Shown piece after piece: positions 59,472-64,000 of a DNA stretch of 64,000 bases. The translations under genes and the position numbers were made by a program. The notes beneath the pieces were generated by a model. That model was not told the DNA's origin, ran no database searches, and saw only the letters and a program-made list of their open reading frames with translations. Source of the stretch: Wurfbainia villosa (Eukaryota > Streptophyta > Magnoliopsida > Zingiberales > Zingiberaceae); the NCBI GenBank assembly GCA_025175895.1, contig JAKLTH010000223.1, positions 412,001 through 476,000 on the forward strand, read 5' to 3'. Every line of letters starts with the position of its first letter. Positions within the stretch are counted from its first letter, which is position 1.

Positions 59472-61289
59472 ATGAAAAGGTTGGGTTGTCGAGTGATAGG
59501 GGTGAGGAGTAGAGCTCACAGACAGCGAGCAAAGAACAGAGCGACAATGCGGTGCCTCAATGTTGCTTGTTCCTTTCTAATCTAAGGCCGAAGGAAGCTA
59601 TAAAACTCAGGCAAGATAGATCAGAAGCAGCAACTGTCTTTGTCTGTAATCTAAAAACCCTTTGACTCTGAATCTTTCTTATTGACTCCTTTTTTTGGCC
59701 TTACTTTGACGGTTCGGCGAAAATAATTGGACTCGTATAGGCCTGCGCTTGGAAGAAGAAGTAGGAAAAGGAAAAAGTATAGTGATAGTTTTTGATAGTT
59801 TTATGTCGCCGTAAATAGGAATATCAAAAATAGAATTTGCTGTCGCTATTTGTTGTTCCTTTCCACAGGAAGCTTCTAAGTTATCTTTTCATATCAACTT
59901 CTTTAATGATATGATGGGGCTGTTCAGCCATCTTTTAGAATCTTCTCCGTCGTTATCACTCGGCCCTTGGCCAGATTTCCTCCTTGATCTGCATTCTATG
60001 TTCAGCAGTAACCATTCTTTGATAGTAGTCAACCTCAGCTATCTCTTCATGTTTTTCACGGAGCCAAAACTCTCATACTATTTTTGGCCTTCCCCTTACT
60101 AGATCAAATAGAGCATAGACGCATAAAAACATTTTGTGTTAGCATCACTAACCGAGATCCATAGGGCTCTCGAACTCAGTCTCTAGAGAAGGCTGGCTTA
60201 GATTTCTTTCCTGTATGGTTGATCATCCGAAAAGGCCAGATAAGCATGATTGGCTTTCAAAGTTTTCTCTTTGCCTACAAGATCATTCTTCAGAGGGTCT
60301 TCTTGCAGAAGATCTTGAATCTTCACCAGTTCCTCTCTGCTCTCTTACTTTGTCCTTGATGTTTCAAAATCCTTTCTTACCCCAGGAGAAGAAGGGCCGC
60401 TTTTCTTGTAACGAATCTATTCCATTGAATTTGTCCGGGGCAAGGAGTGCTATCGCACGTGCCTGGAAAGGGATTGACTTGGTTGGTTCACTGACAGTCT
60501 CGCTCGCTTATCACCCGCTGGCGGATCCTCCGCTCTTCCCTTTCCCTCTGGATTGTGGTTCATCCTTCATGGAGATCGCTCCCTCGCTCGTGTACTTGAG
60601 CCCGCTCTATTCGATACTGCTTTCTTTACTAGACTTGTGTCCCGTTGCATATGGACTCGACTCGCACTAGTGACGCTGTGCTATGCACATATCCGAAAGC
60701 GGTGATAGCTTTCTAAGCCCTTGGATGTAGTTTCCTTCCTTGGGTTTTCGTCCTTCTCCGGGGATTTTTTTACATCTCGTAAGCCGGCTAGATTCAATAC
60801 AGCGGGTGAGGAAAATCCAGCAAGCTTAGACAAGCTAGAAAGTAAGGAAGCAAGCTCAATTTGAGTTCTTCGCTCTTAGACTGAAAAATAAAGCGCATGA
60901 ACTACCCCTATTGACCTAAAAGGTCAGCCCAGTCAGTGCAGTCTCGATCTTTATGATTCAACTTCTCTTTCACTTCTCTTTGCGAGCTAGCCCGGTGCTC
61001 CATAAACCAGCTCTTCTCAGAACCCGGGGGTAGTGAGAGGACTAACCCTAAAAAAGGGAGAGAGATTAAACCGCTAAAGAAAGCTAGCAAATCGAATTGG
61101 CTTGAATGAATATCCCCTTCTTCCTAGGACTAAGATGTTAGACTTGAATACTATTCCTGAGTTGAGTAGTGGACTAAGCTTGGGCTTCCACGGGGAAGCG
61201 TTTTGGAAACGTTGGAACTCTTCTTTTGTAAAAACAAGAAGCATTTTAGGTGACATTTCTTACATACTACAACAAAGAAGACCACTTCC
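59472..61289. other. Intergenic DNA, no certain gene
   Basis: Contains a 151-codon open frame at 60215-60670 (+) with no recognisable motif; its length is near the chance limit for a window this size. A GTTATCACTCG repeat copy lies at 59947-59966. Confidence 0.5.
59947..59966 (+). repeat. Dispersed repeat, GTTATCACTCG variant
   Basis: ccgtcgttatcactcggccc, close to the 10901 and 15919 copies. Confidence 0.75.
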
Positions 61290-61640
61290 TGGTAGTAAGG
61301 GGTTCTCAAGCGTTTACCAACTGATGGTACGTTTGATCAACTGAAACCTCTAGATCGATTAGTTGGCGAGCATAAAACATATTGTTTCGACTTGAAGTCC
61401 GCCACGGATAGTTGGCCTTTGGTACTCCTGTTCGAGATAATGTGTTATCTGTTCGATCGGTCGTTCGCCTCTAGTGTGGTGAATTCCGCACTAGCTTGGA
61501 ACATCTTCGAGATCCCCTTTGTAAAGAGGAAGTTCTCTAATATTTTATTTCTTTTGTGGCTGGACAACCGCTTGGATACTACGCTTCTTTGCCTTTATTT
61601 AGAACAGGTTTGGCTTTGCATTCATCTAGGCTGTGGCCTC
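61290..61640 (+). pseudogene. Mitovirus-type RdRp, central fragment
   Basis: Forward frames show a block leading to motif A (61290-61370), the motif A region with FDLKSATDSWPL (61388-61425), a following VNSALAWN stretch (about 61475-61500), and the motif B region with QPLGYY (about 61562-61580), after which similarity fades. At least two frameshifts occur. Motif C (GDD) and everything C-terminal are missing, so this is a short dead fragment. It overlaps the same polymerase region as the 20-kb remnant but differs from it in sequence, suggesting a separate capture or an old duplication. The frame upstream (61102-61280) is not recognisably viral. Confidence 0.85.
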
Positions 61641-64000
61641 TCATACGACAGAAGGATTTAGATTGGGGGATTCTCGTAAATGATTCGTTGCCAGCGCCCA
61701 AACTTTCCCATCCCCAGCCAAATACGATTGGGCATATCCTTCAAGAGATCAAGCAATACGCATACTGACGCAACACTAGGGTGGTCGTAGATCAGCTGAT
61801 TGGGGTGTCCATTGGTGGAACTCAGCCGGAACCTCAATACTGTGTATTGCCCGAAGAATTACTACGTCATTTGGTCTAGATAACACTTTTTTGCGATGCG
61901 CCTAGCTATCGCGCTTATGCAACTAGAGAGGGAGGGATCACAGGACCAACGCTTAAACAACTGGGGCCAAGGCAAAGAAAGAGCCCGGAAGACAAGACAG
62001 GCCCGAGAACGAACGAGGTTGAGGTTCTGGTGAGAGGCTTCTGGATAAAGAAGCTTCCAATGTTTCAGAATTCCAATTTATTTTAAGGGCCGAGTGAAAC
62101 TTCATTCTAATAATATTTAAGTCGAGCGACGTGAATTTTCCTTCCTTGTTTTAGTAAGGCGCAGCTTGTTAATCTGGAGTTGTTCCATCTCCTTTCTCGC
62201 GGCGGACTGATGCTCGTTCTGAACTTTCTAGATATGAATGAGGTGACCATCCTTTAGAAAAGACGATATGTTAGGCGACGATGCATGTCTAGTCTTTCAG
62301 TTGAATTTCTATTTAGTTGTCTTGCAGCGCTAGCATCCCTGGTATCCCTAGTCTCACCAGCATCCCCTGCATCACTAGCTACAAGCACCAAGTCTTCTTA
62401 ACAGTGCGTGGTGAATACTAAGTTAAACCGGCCTTTGTCTACGTTAGCATCCACGTACGAGACAACTATCATCCGATAAGCATGCCTCTCTGTCCGGACC
62501 GGTGCAAGCACGATCTATTCATGCCCCTGCTTAAACCATTCTACCCATACAAAGATCTGCCTCTGCCACGCCCACTGCTTCAGTGAATTCCACCACTACA
62601 GGTTCCAGCGAACTACAACTTCCGATGGTGACTTTATTGATCCTTCTTCAAGCGCCTGCAAGCAAGCCAGTCATTCAATCCCGTAAGCGTCAAAGGCTTT
62701 GGCGTAATAGAATGAAGGTCAGAATACTTTCAACCAGAAGTACTTGAAATGTTGTTATAAACATAATTTGATACTACTTCTTTCAGAGTGAAAGCGTGGA
62801 TATCAATGAGCTCAAAGCGAACTCTTGGAGTAGGGATAAAAACCAGTTAGTAGATCCAGTTCGACGAGAGGTACCAAGCGCAAAAGGAAAGAAAGAAGTC
62901 AAACTAGAAACTTTACTTTGTCCCTTAACTGCTGACAGCAAGCATTCCTCCCATTGCTAGGAGATCTATACTATAGGGCAGGGCTACCTTGCTATGCACC
63001 TAAACTAAGTCACTTTCCTTCCACTCTACGTTCTAGCTTTTTTACGGACCAGAAGAAGAACAAAGGGGAATGTGGTATTCTCAGTCATCCCATTCCGTTC
63101 CAGTTGGAACTATTAATGCCGCATCCCGCTCTTCCTTCTTATTGATAGCAAAGGGCCTTCTAATTAGCGTGCTTAACCCGGCTAGATCCGAGATTAGATC
63201 TACGGGATTTCCTGCTTACCCGCTACCCTTGAAAACACACTTTTTGCCATTCCCGGAAAAGGCAAGGCCAAGGAGAGCAGGAGTCAGCCTGTCAGTAGCT
63301 GGCTATCTTTCTTTCTTAAGGCAGTTGTTACAGAAAGGACTAGCTGCGCTTATTCTATTCCGACAACGCTGACCAAGAGTTAGCCACTAAGAGAATCTCA
63401 GTTGAATGCTCCAACTCTAATGCCCCTGCTCCTATAATAGGTTCTAGAGACAGAGATTCTGTGACTTGCCTACCCGAGGCTCACTTCACTCTCTTTAAAT
63501 AAGACCGGGGGTCACTCGCTTCCTCGGGAAAGATAGAATCTTTCTTATTTTATTTATGCCCACTCTTCAAAATAAATGAAATTTCCCTTCTTCTAAGAGC
63601 TAAATCGATGGCACTTGGGATCCTTCCCTAAACTAAAGAATTGACTTACCTTGGGCCTGGAACTCCTTTTTTTTTACCTTGAGACAGGTATTCTTTATTA
63701 TAGATATCACCGTTCAAGCTTTCAAAGAGCAGATTCTCGGCTTGGCCACTCACTAAGGATGGCAGTCAATAGCTCTAAGATCACATCGGATTCTAACCCT
63801 CAGGTGACTTCACTCGCTTAATCTCCATCTCTTTCCCTCTGGATTTTCTATTGGAGAGGGACTGGTCTTTCTCGCCTGTGCCGATTGCCTTAATCATTCT
63901 AATTTCAATCGTGCCACTTGCATCCAACCCCGTGACGTGATTTGGGCATAGATCATCTTTCCCTTCTACGACGGCTAGTGAAATCATAAAAAGAAAAACC
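61641..64000. other. Intergenic DNA, no gene seen
   Basis: Open frames up to 100 codons (63070-63372, +), not recognised. A degenerate cat-ccc-tgg/agc-type stutter lies at about 62330-62390. The region runs off the window end. Confidence 0.5.

Noticed and set aside
60215..60670. 151-codon open frame
   Set aside because: No motif, no family resemblance, and within the length range expected by chance.

Overview
The window reads as plant mitochondrial DNA, and specifically as a gene-poor, recombination-built intergenic stretch. The evidence is balanced base composition, small pieces of the plant mitochondrial small-subunit rRNA gene (rrn18), three pieces of mitovirus-type RNA polymerase (mitoviruses replicate in mitochondria, and such pieces are known from plant mitochondrial genomes), and fragments of nuclear DNA (a SEC23 coat-protein gene, LINE and Ty1/copia retroelements). 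The longest open frame beginning at a start codon is 185 codons and is an out-of-frame reading through retrotransposon debris. I find no intact respiratory, ribosomal-protein, maturase, tRNA or rRNA gene in 64 kb. This fits a very large or multi-chromosome angiosperm (or other seed-plant) mitochondrial genome. The species cannot be named from this sequence.

Layout. 1-9.2 kb: intergenic DNA with a dense nest of tandem duplications at 1.2-1.6 kb. 9.2-18.2 kb: intergenic DNA rich in copies of a short dispersed repeat (core CGTCGYTRTCRCTCG), with two unassigned ORFs and a 24-nt rrn18 shard. 20.0-20.8 kb: a decayed mitovirus polymerase (+) carrying two copies of that repeat, one at the catalytic motif. 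20.8-33.2 kb: intergenic with several short tandem duplications. 33.2-33.9 kb: a mitovirus polymerase C-terminus (-), still open in frame, followed by a strong 13-bp hairpin. 36.1-37.4 kb: an apparently intronless SEC23 pseudogene (-). 38.6 kb and 43.9 kb: two more rrn18 shards. 41.9-42.9 kb: two LINE fragments in opposite orientation. 43-58 kb: intergenic with many exact two-copy tandem duplications. 58.4-59.5 kb: LINE and copia gag fragments. 61.3-61.6 kb: a third mitovirus polymerase fragment. The rest is featureless.

Nothing here works as an operon or pathway. The shared theme is acquisition and decay: sequence from virus, nucleus and the mitochondrion's own rRNA gene is captured in pieces, locally duplicated, and dotted with a short repeat family whose copies differ mainly by transitions. 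Three of those repeats lie in or beside mitoviral pieces, all in the same orientation relative to the viral sense strand. That is the most interesting pattern in the window.
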